Origin: an uncultured Porphyromonadaceae bacterium
GTDB lineage: Bacteria; Bacteroidota; Bacteroidia; Bacteroidales; Barnesiellaceae_A
Direction: 5' to 3'
DNA: 15,901 bases
Assembly: GCA_900542255.1 (NCBI GenBank)
Contig: UQMR01000051.1
Location: 1 to 15,901 of the forward strand
The notes under the pieces are model-generated. The model did no database searches and was not told where the DNA came from. It saw nothing but the letters and a program-made list of their open reading frames with translations. The translations under genes were made by a program, and so were the position numbers. Shown here one piece after another: positions 1-8,155 of this stretch. How positions within the stretch are numbered: position 1 is the first letter of the stretch; each line of letters opens with the position of its first letter.

Positions 1-1617
1 GCATCCTTCGTAAAGCGAAGCGGCCGTAAACGAATTGCACATAATCTCGTTGAAGCCGCAACCGGTCAGTTGTTCCGATATGATATTTTGCAGATGGTGG
101 CTTTGGTCTGTTACGGTCTTATACGACAAATTGGCATGCAGCGCATCGGTAAACTCTACATTATTATAACCGTATATGCGCAACAGGTCTTCTATAACAT
201 CTACATCGCGTTGTACGTCTACTCTGTATGTAGGCACAAGCAGTTGCAATGCCTCGGGGGTCTCATGGGTGATTTCCATTTCGAGGCTTTTCAAAATAGA
301 TTTTACCGTTTCGGCAGGTATTTCTTTCCCTATGAGTTTGTTTACCTTGTCATAAGCAAGGGTAACGGGGAACGGGGGGAAGCCCTCGGGGCGCGTATCT
401 ACAATCTCACCGCAAATCGTACCGCCGGCCAACTCTTTCACCATCAGAGCAGCCAGTTTCAGTACATATACCAGGTTGTTATTGTCTATACCGCGCTCAT
501 AACGGAACGAGGCATCGGTATTGAGCCCTTGGCGACGGGCAGTCTTGCGTACCCATGTGGGGTTGAAATAGGCCGATTCGAGGAAGATATCGGTCGTCTT
601 TTCGGTCACACCCGATTCCAGACCGCCAAACACGCCTGCTATACACATAGGTTCCACGGCGTTACATATCATGAGGTCCTTGTCGGTAAGGGTGCGCTCC
701 ACACCATCGAGGGTGACAAATTTCGTTCCCTCCTCTACCGTGCGTACAACCACCTTGCCGCCCTTTATCTGGTTCAAATCGAAGCAGTGCAAGGGTTGGC
801 ACATGGCATGCAGCAGATAGTTGGTTATATCTACTATGTTGTTGATAGGATGCAATCCTATGTTTTGCAGACGGGTTTTCAGCCATTCGGGGCTTTCTGC
901 AACCTTTACGCCTCGGATGGTCAGGCCGGCATAACGGGGACATGCCTCGGTATTGCGTACCTCTACCTCTATGGCACCCTCGGGAGTATCTATACCGAAA
1001 GCATCCACCGAGGGACGTTTCAGCTGGGAGGGTTTGCCATGATGTGCCAGGTAGGCCGACAAGTCACGCGCCACCCCATAATGCGAAGCAGCATCGATGC
1101 GGTTGGGGGTGATGTCCATCTCTATGACATAGTCGCTCTTTATATTGTAATAATCCTTGGCAGGTGTTCCGGGTGCAACGGGCTCGGGCAAAACGATAAT
1201 ACCATCGTGCGAGGTGCCTATGCCTATCTCGTCCTCGGCGCATATCATACCGAAAGACTCCACGCCGCGTATCTTCGATTTCTTTATCGTAAAACTTTGG
1301 TCTCCATCATACAGTACCGTTCCTAATGTGGCTACTACCACATACTGCCCGGCTGCCACGTTGGGCGCGCCGCATACGATTTGTGCAGGCTCTCCGCTGC
1401 CCAAGTCTACTGTCGTTATATGCAGATGGTCGCTGTTGGGATGGTCTTCGCAAGTAAGCACTTTGCCTATCACCAAACCTTCAAGGCCTCCTTTGATAGA
1501 TTGCACTTCCTCTACCCCACCGGTTTCGAGCCCGATAGAGGTGAGCGCTGCCGAAGTCTCTTCGGCTGTGAGGTCGAAATCGAGATACTCTTTCAGCCAA
1601 TTATAAGAAATATTCAT
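1..1617 (-). CDS. pheT: Phenylalanyl-tRNA synthetase beta subunit, C-terminus missing
   Basis: Beta chain of the cytoplasmic (alpha-beta)2 phenylalanyl-tRNA synthetase, which charges tRNA-Phe. The gene runs off the left edge: 539 codons are visible of about 820 usual for the family, so the synthetase core end and the anticodon-binding domain lie outside. The start is the ATG at 1617, giving the typical N-terminus MNISYNWLKEYL. Next come the OB-fold tRNA-binding module (HPNSDHL at residues 59-65, a family hallmark), DITPNR at 168-173, the B3/B4 editing region (with FRYERG), and the B5 segment ending in DVIEDLLRIYGYNN at 473-486. The frame is intact to the window edge. It is transcribed divergently from the glutaredoxin-like gene and has its own promoter-like -7 box at 1699-1706. 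Identity is very secure from full-length similarity to the family. Confidence 0.97.
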   Translation of the reverse strand, partial: MNISYNWLKEYLDFDLTAEETSAALTSIGLETGGVEEVQSIKGGLEGLVIGKVLTCEDHPNSDHLHITTVDLGSGEPAQIVCGAPNVAAGQYVVVATLGTVLYDGDQSFTIKKSKIRGVESFGMICAEDEIGIGTSHDGIIVLPEPVAPGTPAKDYYNIKSDYVIEMDITPNRIDAASHYGVARDLSAYLAHHGKPSQLKRPSVDAFGIDTPEGAIEVEVRNTEACPRYAGLTIRGVKVAESPEWLKTRLQNIGLHPINNIVDITNYLLHAMCQPLHCFDLNQIKGGKVVVRTVEEGTKFVTLDGVERTLTDKDLMICNAVEPMCIAGVFGGLESGVTEKTTDIFLESAYFNPTWVRKTARRQGLNTDASFRYERGIDNNNLVYVLKLAALMVKELAGGTICGEIVDTRPEGFPPFPVTLAYDKVNKLIGKEIPAETVKSILKSLEMEITHETPEALQLLVPTYRVDVQRDVDVIEDLLRIYGYNNVEFTDALHANLSYKTVTDQSHHLQNIISEQLTGCGFNEIMCNSFTAASLYEGC

Positions 1618-1698
1618 ATTATGACGATTATTAATCCTCGTTATACAAGCCGTATCGGCCATAAAACAAGCGTAACAACGGGCTTGCAAAAATTTCCC

Positions 1699-1706
1699 CA
1701 AAGGTA
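1699..1706 (-). promoter_or_regulatory. -7 box of the probable pheT promoter
   Basis: On the minus strand this reads TACCTTTG, a perfect match to the Bacteroidales -7 consensus TAnnTTTG. The expected -33 position about 19 bp upstream carries only CTG, so that half is weak. Transcription would start near 1692 and leave a leader of about 75 nt before the pheT ATG at 1617. Inferred from consensus only. Confidence 0.5.
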
Positions 1707-1800
1707 CAAAGAATTTTCGTGATTACAGTAGGCGTATTACAAAAACCTTGCATTGATATGAGGCAAACATCGGGGCTGTAACGTTATATCGTCCGGAGAG

Positions 1801-1829
1801 TTGTTTTCGCTCCATTTTTCGTATCTTTG
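1801..1829 (+). promoter_or_regulatory. Promoter of the glutaredoxin-like gene
   Basis: A TTG at 1801-1803 and TATCTTTG at 1822-1829 are separated by 18 bp, matching the Bacteroidales TTTG / TAnnTTTG promoter pattern. Transcription would begin near 1836, about 40 nt before the ATG at 1877. It lies between two divergent genes and points at the glutaredoxin-like gene. Confidence 0.6.
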
Positions 1830-1876
1830 GACATCTGACATATACCCCTGCCAAACAGGGACAAAAACATATAACC

Positions 1877-2176
1877 ATGATAAAAATATATGGCATGGAG
1901 ACCTGCCCCGACTGTACTTATGTAGAACGGCAGGTAATAGGCGACGACCGATATGAGATAATCGACATCGGCAAACATGTAAAAGCCCTCAAAGCATTTT
2001 TGAAACTGCGCGACAACAATGCTGTTTTCGACCCGGTCAAAAAGGCCGGCGCTGTGGGCATACCATGTTTTGTGCTCGACGACGGCAGTGTCACGCTCAC
2101 TCCCGAAGAGGCCGGGCTGCAATCGCGCCCATCGGCAGAGGGGGCTGCATGCAACATAGACGGCAGCGGTTGTTAA
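1877..2176 (+). CDS. Glutaredoxin-like thiol-disulfide protein
   Basis: Small protein of 99 residues with a thioredoxin fold signature: a beta strand MIKIYGMETCPDC, with the redox motif CPDC at residues 10-13, and a downstream IPCFVL segment whose Pro would be the conserved cis-proline. This fits the glutaredoxin family, which reduces disulfides or glutathionylated proteins in the cytoplasm. Its exact partner cannot be told from sequence. The C-terminal 25 residues are Gly/Ala/Ser-rich and end in two further Cys, unlike classic glutaredoxins. A good promoter lies 48 bp upstream. It is a single-gene unit, convergent with the fimbrial cluster and divergent from pheT. The family call is secure; the substrate is unknown. 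Confidence 0.85.
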   Translation: MIKIYGMETCPDCTYVERQVIGDDRYEIIDIGKHVKALKAFLKLRDNNAVFDPVKKAGAVGIPCFVLDDGSVTLTPEEAGLQSRPSAEGAACNIDGSGC

Positions 2177-2184
2177 TTAAGCAA

Positions 2185-2245
2185 ATCCCTAACAAAAATC
2201 TCCGATAGAGTTTCGGCAGATAACGACCCAAAGTTTGTTGGGGAT
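2185..2245 (+). terminator. Nested hairpin just after the glutaredoxin-like gene
   Basis: ATCCCTAACAAA (2185-2196) pairs with TTTGTTGGGGAT (2234-2245) over 12 positions, counting one G-U pair. It encloses a smaller stem, CCGA (2202-2205) with TCGG (2213-2216). It begins 9 nt after the stop codon, as expected for a transcript 3' end, but it is not followed by a strong U run, so it may stabilise the end rather than terminate. Confidence 0.4.
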
Positions 2246-2443
2246 ATATTACATAACCTATTATTCGGTATGCAATAAAGCGCTACATTATAGGTTGTCG
2301 TACCCATACCATAGGCATGTATCTATACCCTTTTCAACAAATGGAGGGACTATTTCGTAACGTGTATATTTGCGACACAGCTCTTTTGTTTATAACTTGG
2401 TTTCTTTTATAAAGATAAATCCGGCCGATAATATAGTAGTGGC

Positions 2444-2468
2444 TATCGCCCGCTAAAAGCGGGCGATA
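2444..2468 (-). terminator. Hairpin after the fimbrial tip gene
   Basis: A perfect 10-bp G+C-rich stem, TATCGCCCGC (2444-2453) with GCGGGCGATA (2459-2468), and a 5-nt loop. It lies about 50 nt beyond the stop of the last fimbrial gene and about 270 nt beyond the glutaredoxin-like gene. It probably ends the fimbrial transcript and could work in both directions. There is no U tract on either side, so strict factor-independent termination is uncertain. Confidence 0.5.
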
Positions 2469-2518
2469 CCATGATATATAACAGAGGTTGTACTATGGAT
2501 ATGTGTTTTCTATCAACT

Positions 2519-4618
2519 TTACGGCTTTTTACGGACAGCTCGAACATGTAGGTTAACATCGCGTCTTTCCAGTATCGATGAACCTCCAGCCATATACTTG
2601 AAGGCATTCTCGTTGTCATACTCGTCCAACGAGTTGGTAGATGTCCAATAATCACCACTTAACGGATAGATTTCATCCGCCATCTGTATTGCTTCGTTTT
2701 TGGCCGGCAAGTACCACGTAATCTCATCCTGAGGAAGAACCGGTATTTCAAGAGTCTGGCCTCCTTGCTGCTCAGTAGTCTTGTGATACTTGTTTTTCAT
2801 TGAACAAGCACGTGCTGCAAACTCTTCGGGATTCAGCGGCAAGGTCTGTTCCGGTACGCCACCCCAATTTTCAAGAATATCTTCCAAAGTAGATACATCA
2901 CTTATACCGTTGAAATTATAAAGTTCCAACGTGTTCTTTAGTCCATTGTTTTCATCTTTGGCTACTGCTACCTGTGGTATGGCATCGTAGTTGATTGTAA
3001 CTGATGTGATGCTTAAGAGCCATGTTTCCTTAGTGATAAATTGACCATAATCAGTAAACCACGCAAGATACGCATTTAAGAGTGCATTTCTTATCAAATC
3101 GCCCAAACCTGCATTCTCCATGTTATACTTGATTTTCATGCCTTTGGGCCACAGGAATCCCCATGGATAATCACCATCTTCAAACCGTTCGCAGCCAATG
3201 TCCCCGTTCCAGCTCGGACAGTGTTGAGAAATCTTAAAGGTGGCAGGTTTGGCGTCAGGCAGAGTGGTCGGACGAAGGGTAAGCTCTACCTCTCGCGTTT
3301 CTTCTGTCACATTTTCCGTGAGGAAGGCGTACACTGTAATATCTTCGCCCATGGCCGTGCTTGTGATGGACTGTTCCCCCTTATCTTCTTCAATCCAGAA
3401 ACCGCGCTGGTTAAGTACCGTCAAATCCGTACGAAGAGTTACTTCTGGACTGGAAGAAGTCATCGTCCAACTTCCGGCCGGGACATCTTTTGCTTTAATC
3501 TTGATGGGGTAAATTACATAGTGTGCATCCTGCACTGCCGGTTCAGATATAAAATCCAGCTCATATTCCGGAGTGATAGATAGCTTGTAAGTGACAGTCT
3601 TTCCCATAGGCCATTCCATACCAGCGAATAAAGCTTCAAGTGTGCGGTCGGTGTTTGTTGCAGTACTGTGAAACACCACTTTTATTTTCGCTCCCTCCGG
3701 TAAAATCTGCGGCAGCATCATAAACGCACCTTCGGTTGTGGTGATTTCAGCCCCCTCCGTTTCCGTTCCTGACATGTCCTTATTCAATTCCTGTATAAAA
3801 CTTTTTTGCTCATCGGCCAAGCTCCATTGTCCTGTTGCCATATCATAGCTTCCTGCATATCTGACACCTTCCAAAGATACACTTTTGATGATTCCCGGCT
3901 GCATTTCGGCACCAGTCACAAAGCGTACAGCGGTACAGATATGATTAAAATCAAGGGATACGAGTTTGTTATTGTCTCCCGGAATCTCTTCTGTGGTTGC
4001 TACGATAATATCTTTTTGCATAGTAGCATCTTCGGGAACAACATAACTTAACGTCTTGTTTGTGGGGATATCTGGTGTATTCAACCCATCGGCCTCTATT
4101 GGTGACCAAGCATAAAACTGTAAGCTATGATTTTTCCCGGGCCAATAATAAATTCGGTCGCTACTCCAAACATTGCCCCCTGTTGGGGTGATATCCTCAT
4201 CCATATAGAACTTCTCAACCAATGTCCCGTCTTTCTTCCAATAAGCAAGGAGATGAAACGAACTGAAATTCTCTGTTGTAATCGGTGTACCGCGGGTGAC
4301 TACTTGACTTTCGGTAGATACGGATGAGTCAATTCCATCGGACACAATAGCATGGACACAGAGTGTATCTGCCGAATCCTGCGATCGCAACACAAGCTGT
4401 TGGGTAGTATATTCTCTTTCGCTACCCGAGACACTTCCTCTTGTCTGTACATTTTTATCTGATGTAATTCCGAAACAAATATTATCGCATGCATATTCCA
4501 ATCCATTGCTATTGTTTACAAAAAAATCCTCATCAGTGCATGAAAAAAACAATGCACATAACAGCAACGCCATCATGCTACTTGCCATATAACCAGTTCT
4601 TTTCTTATATCCGTCCAT
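2519..4618 (-). CDS. Large fimbrillin-family lipoprotein, probable tip adhesin
   Basis: Predicted surface lipoprotein of 699 residues. The N-terminus has a hydrophobic signal ending in LFFSC, so Cys27 is the likely lipidated residue. Residues of roughly 100-350 look like a fimbrillin (Mfa-like) fold: IYYWPG, LQFYAWSP, a VPEDATMQKDIIVA segment and LDFNHICTAVRF. The last 220 residues are different and end with WYLPAKNE (635-642), DYWTST (656-661) and VRAVR (692-696). That is the WxLP / YWTS / VR pattern of DUF1566 and Fibrobacter-paralog type modules, which have a C-type-lectin-like fold. TRG motifs at 59-61 and 108-110 resemble fimbrillin maturation sites. As the last gene of the cluster and more than twice the length of the stalk candidate, it fits a tip adhesin. 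The ligand is unknown. The start is the ATG at 4618. Confidence 0.8.
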   Translation of the reverse strand: MDGYKKRTGYMASSMMALLLCALFFSCTDEDFFVNNSNGLEYACDNICFGITSDKNVQTRGSVSGSEREYTTQQLVLRSQDSADTLCVHAIVSDGIDSSVSTESQVVTRGTPITTENFSSFHLLAYWKKDGTLVEKFYMDEDITPTGGNVWSSDRIYYWPGKNHSLQFYAWSPIEADGLNTPDIPTNKTLSYVVPEDATMQKDIIVATTEEIPGDNNKLVSLDFNHICTAVRFVTGAEMQPGIIKSVSLEGVRYAGSYDMATGQWSLADEQKSFIQELNKDMSGTETEGAEITTTEGAFMMLPQILPEGAKIKVVFHSTATNTDRTLEALFAGMEWPMGKTVTYKLSITPEYELDFISEPAVQDAHYVIYPIKIKAKDVPAGSWTMTSSSPEVTLRTDLTVLNQRGFWIEEDKGEQSITSTAMGEDITVYAFLTENVTEETREVELTLRPTTLPDAKPATFKISQHCPSWNGDIGCERFEDGDYPWGFLWPKGMKIKYNMENAGLGDLIRNALLNAYLAWFTDYGQFITKETWLLSITSVTINYDAIPQVAVAKDENNGLKNTLELYNFNGISDVSTLEDILENWGGVPEQTLPLNPEEFAARACSMKNKYHKTTEQQGGQTLEIPVLPQDEITWYLPAKNEAIQMADEIYPLSGDYWTSTNSLDEYDNENAFKYMAGGSSILERRDVNLHVRAVRKKP

Positions 4619-4671
4619 TGTTTCTTACTTTATTAACTTGTTTCTTACAGAACATCCGTTTTTATTAGTGA

Positions 4672-4700
4672 GTGTAAGGGGAACATTCAACCCCTTACAC
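4672..4700 (-). terminator. Hairpin between the fimbrillin and tip genes
   Basis: A perfect 10-bp stem, GTGTAAGGGG (4672-4681) with CCCCTTACAC (4691-4700), and a 9-nt loop. It sits in the 155-bp gap after the stalk gene and before the tip gene. No other promoter is visible in the gap, so the tip gene should depend on reading through this structure. A partial terminator or 3' stabilising stem here would lower tip mRNA relative to stalk mRNA. There is no U run directly after it on the minus strand. Confidence 0.55.
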
Positions 4701-4773
4701 CCTGTGAGTCATTGCCTTTTAACTGAAATCATCATTTCATCCAGACAATATGGGCCATGTGCTGCTCCCGCAA

Positions 4774-5769
4774 TCAATTACCTGCATTGGGAACATCCAC
4801 GGTCGGTTCACCGCCGGGAGTCCATTCGCCAACACTGGGGCTAAATTCAATCGGCTTCAACGGGTTATCAGGATTTACGTTTTCCATAGAGATAGTTGCC
4901 TTGAAATCATAGCAGTAGCCGAGTTGCAGTTCCACGCCTGTAATTGAGACATTGTGAGAATATTCATCCATAAGAACATCGCCATCATATACCTTAATCG
5001 TGAAAGTTGCAGTATATGTCTTATCGGCTGCCGACGGAATCATCAACATTTCATTGTAAGTTTCGGCCTCATTTCCATTTTCTATGACATCAGCATTTGT
5101 ATCTGTACCATCAGCAACCACATTGCCAAACGCCAATAACTGTACGCCTGACTGACTGCTCCATGCGTTTGCCGTTCCAACAGTAAGTGTACCTGAAGCC
5201 CATCCGTTGGTAATATTCACATTTTCGACGGTCATGTTATAACCTACGCCTAAATTGTTAACAAAAGAGAATTTTACTTTTGCCAACTGATGATTGAACG
5301 TCAAAGCAACTGGATCAGGAGCAACAAGGAAATCAGCATCAGCCGTAATCGGACCTTGCGCTGCGTAAAGCAGGTCTGTGGTACCATTGTTGGTAAAACT
5401 AATGGTCATGTCAACCTTGTTGCTATTGAGGACTGCACTTGTAGCAGTAACAGATGAAGGAGCAATGGCTCCGAAGGTATAAACGTGGTCTTCAAACCAA
5501 TATACCGGGTTCTGATAGCCCCAAGTACCACTAGTGTTGATTACTTCAGTTCCATCAAAAACCATGTCACTATTTGAGAATCCATACACACGGAAATTCT
5601 GCAATGAACTTGTCGTAAAACTCGGATCCACAATACTACGGGTTCCTTTATCTACGAAAGCATTACTGAAACTGATAACTTTTGCTTGAGGCATTTTTAC
5701 AGTCTCATCCTTACTACATCCTGCCAGCATGAATGTAGCAGCAAGTCCCATTAAAAATAACTTTTTCAT
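4774..5769 (-). CDS. Fimbrillin-family lipoprotein, probable pilus stalk subunit
   Basis: Fimbrillin of 331 residues starting at the ATG at 5769. An upstream in-frame TTG at 5775 would add two residues but is a poor choice. The signal MKKLFLMGLAATFMLAGC gives a lipobox LAGC with Cys18. Typical fimbrillin features follow: PVYWFEDHVYTFGAIAP, LTFNHQLAKVKFSFVN, LMIPSAADKTYTATFTI and a C-terminal IEFSPSVGEW. Arg44 in KGTRS lies close to where FimA and Mfa1 of Porphyromonas are cut after Arg to start strand-exchange polymerisation. Its length (FimA-like, about 330-380) and its place before the tip gene make it the best stalk candidate. There is a 49-bp gap from the upstream DUF5119 gene, so it is probably in the same transcript. 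The fimbrillin call is secure; the stalk role is inferred. Confidence 0.85.
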   Translation of the reverse strand: MKKLFLMGLAATFMLAGCSKDETVKMPQAKVISFSNAFVDKGTRSIVDPSFTTSSLQNFRVYGFSNSDMVFDGTEVINTSGTWGYQNPVYWFEDHVYTFGAIAPSSVTATSAVLNSNKVDMTISFTNNGTTDLLYAAQGPITADADFLVAPDPVALTFNHQLAKVKFSFVNNLGVGYNMTVENVNITNGWASGTLTVGTANAWSSQSGVQLLAFGNVVADGTDTNADVIENGNEAETYNEMLMIPSAADKTYTATFTIKVYDGDVLMDEYSHNVSITGVELQLGYCYDFKATISMENVNPDNPLKPIEFSPSVGEWTPGGEPTVDVPNAGN

Positions 5770-5818
5770 ACTCAATGAATTTTAATTGATTAGTGATAAA
5801 AATTTACATGATTATTCT

Positions 5819-6856
5819 TCAAAAAATAATATCTACATCTTCATATTCACCCCAATCGTTGATGGTCACATCAAACCCGGAGCCACCCTCCATACCGTCC
5901 TCGTCAGAAATTTCAATGCCGCTTACGATTAATACACCACCCCGCGGTTGTGTGGCAACTTGGTCGGTCACATCAAAATCAAACGACAAAATTTTCCCGT
6001 TCTTCAATCGGACTTCAAGATTCAGCGCATAGCTGCGCTCTGCCCGTGTCGTATATTGTCCGTTGGGATAGTCAGGAACTCCAAAAGAATATACCAGAGC
6101 CTCAGCCCCGAAATCCTGTAATGTGCAGTCGTATAGAACTGTTACAGTCTCTTCTGATGTACGGCCACTGTTCAGCCATACAGCTTCGGCCATACCGGCC
6201 AATGCTCCGCGTGCCAATGCCACATATTCCAGTCCGTGACTGAACTCGTAACGCACCAAATAAGTGAATACCAGCGGATGCATAGTAACGGGCAGCACGT
6301 CTGTTTCTGTCTTGCGCTCCGCCGTATAAGATTCCATATAGTTGCCATAAAGCATATCCGGTGCATTTACCGTATTCTCATTTCTGTTCTTCATATAAGA
6401 GTTCCCGATATACGACGAACGGCTTCGGGTACGGGTTGTGGCACGCGCCTTCGAATAGGACTGCATATTGTCAAAGACTATGTATTCCGTATCGTTGTTG
6501 TAGAACAATAGCGAATGTTCGCCAGGCCGTATTCGCACAATATCTCCTTCGGGGGCGATATTCATTATTGTATTGGTACCGTCTGTGTGGTACACCTGCA
6601 CGCGCAACCCATCTGGTATGTCGGGTCGCAGAACGTCATAGCTCATACCAAACGAACTCTCCCATCCCGGATAGGTCTTCCATTCAACAGCTCCTTCTAT
6701 AGTATATTGCCATTCCTGCTCATATTCGGCATCTATGCGTATGGTTGATTTCGGTGCATGCTCGTCGTGATTAAAGCACAAATCTTTATGTTCGCATGAA
6801 GATAATGTAGCAAGCATTCCTGTTATAAGGGAAATATATGTTATCGCACTTTTCAT
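5819..6856 (-). CDS. DUF5119 fimbrial lipoprotein, probable anchor-like subunit
   Basis: Lipoprotein of 345 residues. The signal ends in LATLSSC with Cys21 as the lipidated residue, followed by a CEHKDLCFNHDEHAP segment. This Cys-rich start, followed by beta strands with EWQY and WESSFG, is typical of DUF5119 proteins and resembles the start of the FimB/Mfa2 anchor family. The C-terminal half contains the strand pattern PLVFTYLVRYEF, LNLEVRLKNGKILSFDFDVTDQV and a terminal INDWGEYEDV. In Bacteroidales these proteins sit between a DUF3575 protein and fimbrillins, as here. The ATG overlaps the stop of the upstream gene by 4 bp (ATGA), so translation is probably coupled. A role in anchoring or limiting the pilus is inferred from context. 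Confidence 0.75.
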   Translation of the reverse strand: MKSAITYISLITGMLATLSSCEHKDLCFNHDEHAPKSTIRIDAEYEQEWQYTIEGAVEWKTYPGWESSFGMSYDVLRPDIPDGLRVQVYHTDGTNTIMNIAPEGDIVRIRPGEHSLLFYNNDTEYIVFDNMQSYSKARATTRTRSRSSYIGNSYMKNRNENTVNAPDMLYGNYMESYTAERKTETDVLPVTMHPLVFTYLVRYEFSHGLEYVALARGALAGMAEAVWLNSGRTSEETVTVLYDCTLQDFGAEALVYSFGVPDYPNGQYTTRAERSYALNLEVRLKNGKILSFDFDVTDQVATQPRGGVLIVSGIEISDEDGMEGGSGFDVTINDWGEYEDVDIIF

Positions 6857-8130
6857 CTTATGCCTCCTTTCGATTTATTGCTGTTCCCATTTCCGAGTAA
6901 CCAAACCAATGAGATTTCTGCTTTGGTAGGACCAAACCAATGTCTTTGTTTGGTAACTTGCCATACGTTGTGTCCATCGAGAGGTTCGTATTCATAATAT
7001 TTTCCGCCCCAATAACCCACACCAATTGTAAAATCAATATTCAACCGTTTTGCAACAGGAAGTGAATAACCGTATTCTACACCAACAGCATAATTAGCGC
7101 TGTCCCAAAGAGTTCCTCCCGGTTCACCCCCCATATAACCGATACCACCCCATTCAAAGTCGTAGGTAAAGGCCTGTCCGTATATACCTATATGGTGCCC
7201 GGTAAGCGGTTTTTCGGATGCTTTTTGCCCCAACCACTTGCGAACGGCAATATCACCTCCGTATATGCGCCAATAACGACTTCTATTATCCGAATCCCAC
7301 CATGCATACATCCAATTGCCGCAGATTGACCAGCCCTTCCCCAAATAAAATTCGATACCAATGTTCGGAACAGCAAGAACGTCATAAAGCATATTGGTCT
7401 TAACGGACATATAAAAAGGTTTCTTCACTTCGGGCTGAAGCAATACGATGTTTGTTTCCTGTTCTTCCGATACCGTATCAACCGTTGTCACAGACTGTGG
7501 TTCTGGCTGTTTCTCTTGTATTTCCTCTACTACAGGTTCTTGTCGCACTGTCACGAAGATAACACTGGCATTGCGTATCAGCGGGAAAAAATGTTCCTGC
7601 ATATAATACCATGTACGTCCGTACTGTAACTCCATTAAGTGCTTCTTGCGGCTGTCTATAAGAATACCCTTATCATTATAGGTAAATTCCGGGACATTGC
7701 GTAGCACGTCTATGGCCTCATCCTTATACGGCATATCTGACTGTTCCACTAGTTGAGCCAATTGTTCCCATGCGATGACATTGTCACACCGGGTGATAAT
7801 ACTGTCTGGGATGGACATATTTTCGCATACATATAATTCCAATGCCGTTAAGCGGTTCTCCGATAGTCGGCGATTGATTGCATACGATCCTTCAGGAGAG
7901 GATACGCCACAAAAAGAAACCCCCACCAAATCGAGCGCAGGATCGTTTTTGACATTATTCAAGTACGTGATAATTTCCATCAATTTTTCGGCATTACCAC
8001 TATAAGTTGTATCCAAAGTGTCATGACCAACACGGAATTCGATACTGACCTTCTTCCAATTCTCTTGTCCGAATATTTGTGTATATCCAAACAACATGAT
8101 TACCACTACTATAAGTTCCCTAATACGCAC
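6853..8130 (-). CDS. OmpA/DUF3575 outer-membrane protein of the fimbrial cluster
   Basis: Protein of 425 residues with a cleavable-looking signal (IVVVIMLFGYTQIFGQ). Residues of about 25-190 are an OmpA-like region (FRVGHDTLDTTYSGN, then VSFCGVSSPEGSYAINRRLSENR, in which the SPEG..N..LSE.R pattern is OmpA-family peptidoglycan binding). A Glu/Pro/Val-rich linker follows at about 195-230, then a C-terminal DUF3575 beta-barrel-like domain (KTNMLYDVLAVPNIGIEFYLG, MYAWWDSDNRSRYWRIYGGD). It is thought to sit in the outer membrane and tie the fimbrial machinery to the cell wall; the function is inferred. The start is the GTG at 8130, since an in-frame stop lies at 8143-8145 and the next ATG (8097) would cut the signal peptide. 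It is the first gene after the invertible promoter. Confidence 0.8.
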   Translation of the reverse strand: MRIRELIVVVIMLFGYTQIFGQENWKKVSIEFRVGHDTLDTTYSGNAEKLMEIITYLNNVKNDPALDLVGVSFCGVSSPEGSYAINRRLSENRLTALELYVCENMSIPDSIITRCDNVIAWEQLAQLVEQSDMPYKDEAIDVLRNVPEFTYNDKGILIDSRKKHLMELQYGRTWYYMQEHFFPLIRNASVIFVTVRQEPVVEEIQEKQPEPQSVTTVDTVSEEQETNIVLLQPEVKKPFYMSVKTNMLYDVLAVPNIGIEFYLGKGWSICGNWMYAWWDSDNRSRYWRIYGGDIAVRKWLGQKASEKPLTGHHIGIYGQAFTYDFEWGGIGYMGGEPGGTLWDSANYAVGVEYGYSLPVAKRLNIDFTIGVGYWGGKYYEYEPLDGHNVWQVTKQRHWFGPTKAEISLVWLLGNGNSNKSKGGIR

Positions 8131-8155
8131 TTTTATATCGTTTTATTCGTTTTAT

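Larger units (their letters stand above)
2177..2518. other. Gene-free stretch between convergent genes, rich in inverted repeats
   Basis: These 342 bases between the glutaredoxin-like gene and the fimbrial tip gene hold no convincing coding region. They do hold three inverted repeats: 2185-2196 with 2234-2245, 2255-2261 with 2290-2296, and 2444-2453 with 2459-2468. There is also a plus-strand TATATTTG (2365-2372) that matches a -7 box but lacks a clear -33 partner. The first and last repeats are best read as transcript ends of the two convergent units. Confidence 0.6.

Noticed and set aside
70..1326. A 418-codon plus-strand frame opposite pheT
   Set aside because: It is antisense to a clear, uninterrupted pheT and has no family features.
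5770..5775. TTG start two codons upstream for the fimbrillin
   Set aside because: The ATG at 5769 gives a standard lipoprotein signal MKKLFL, and nothing favours the rarer codon.
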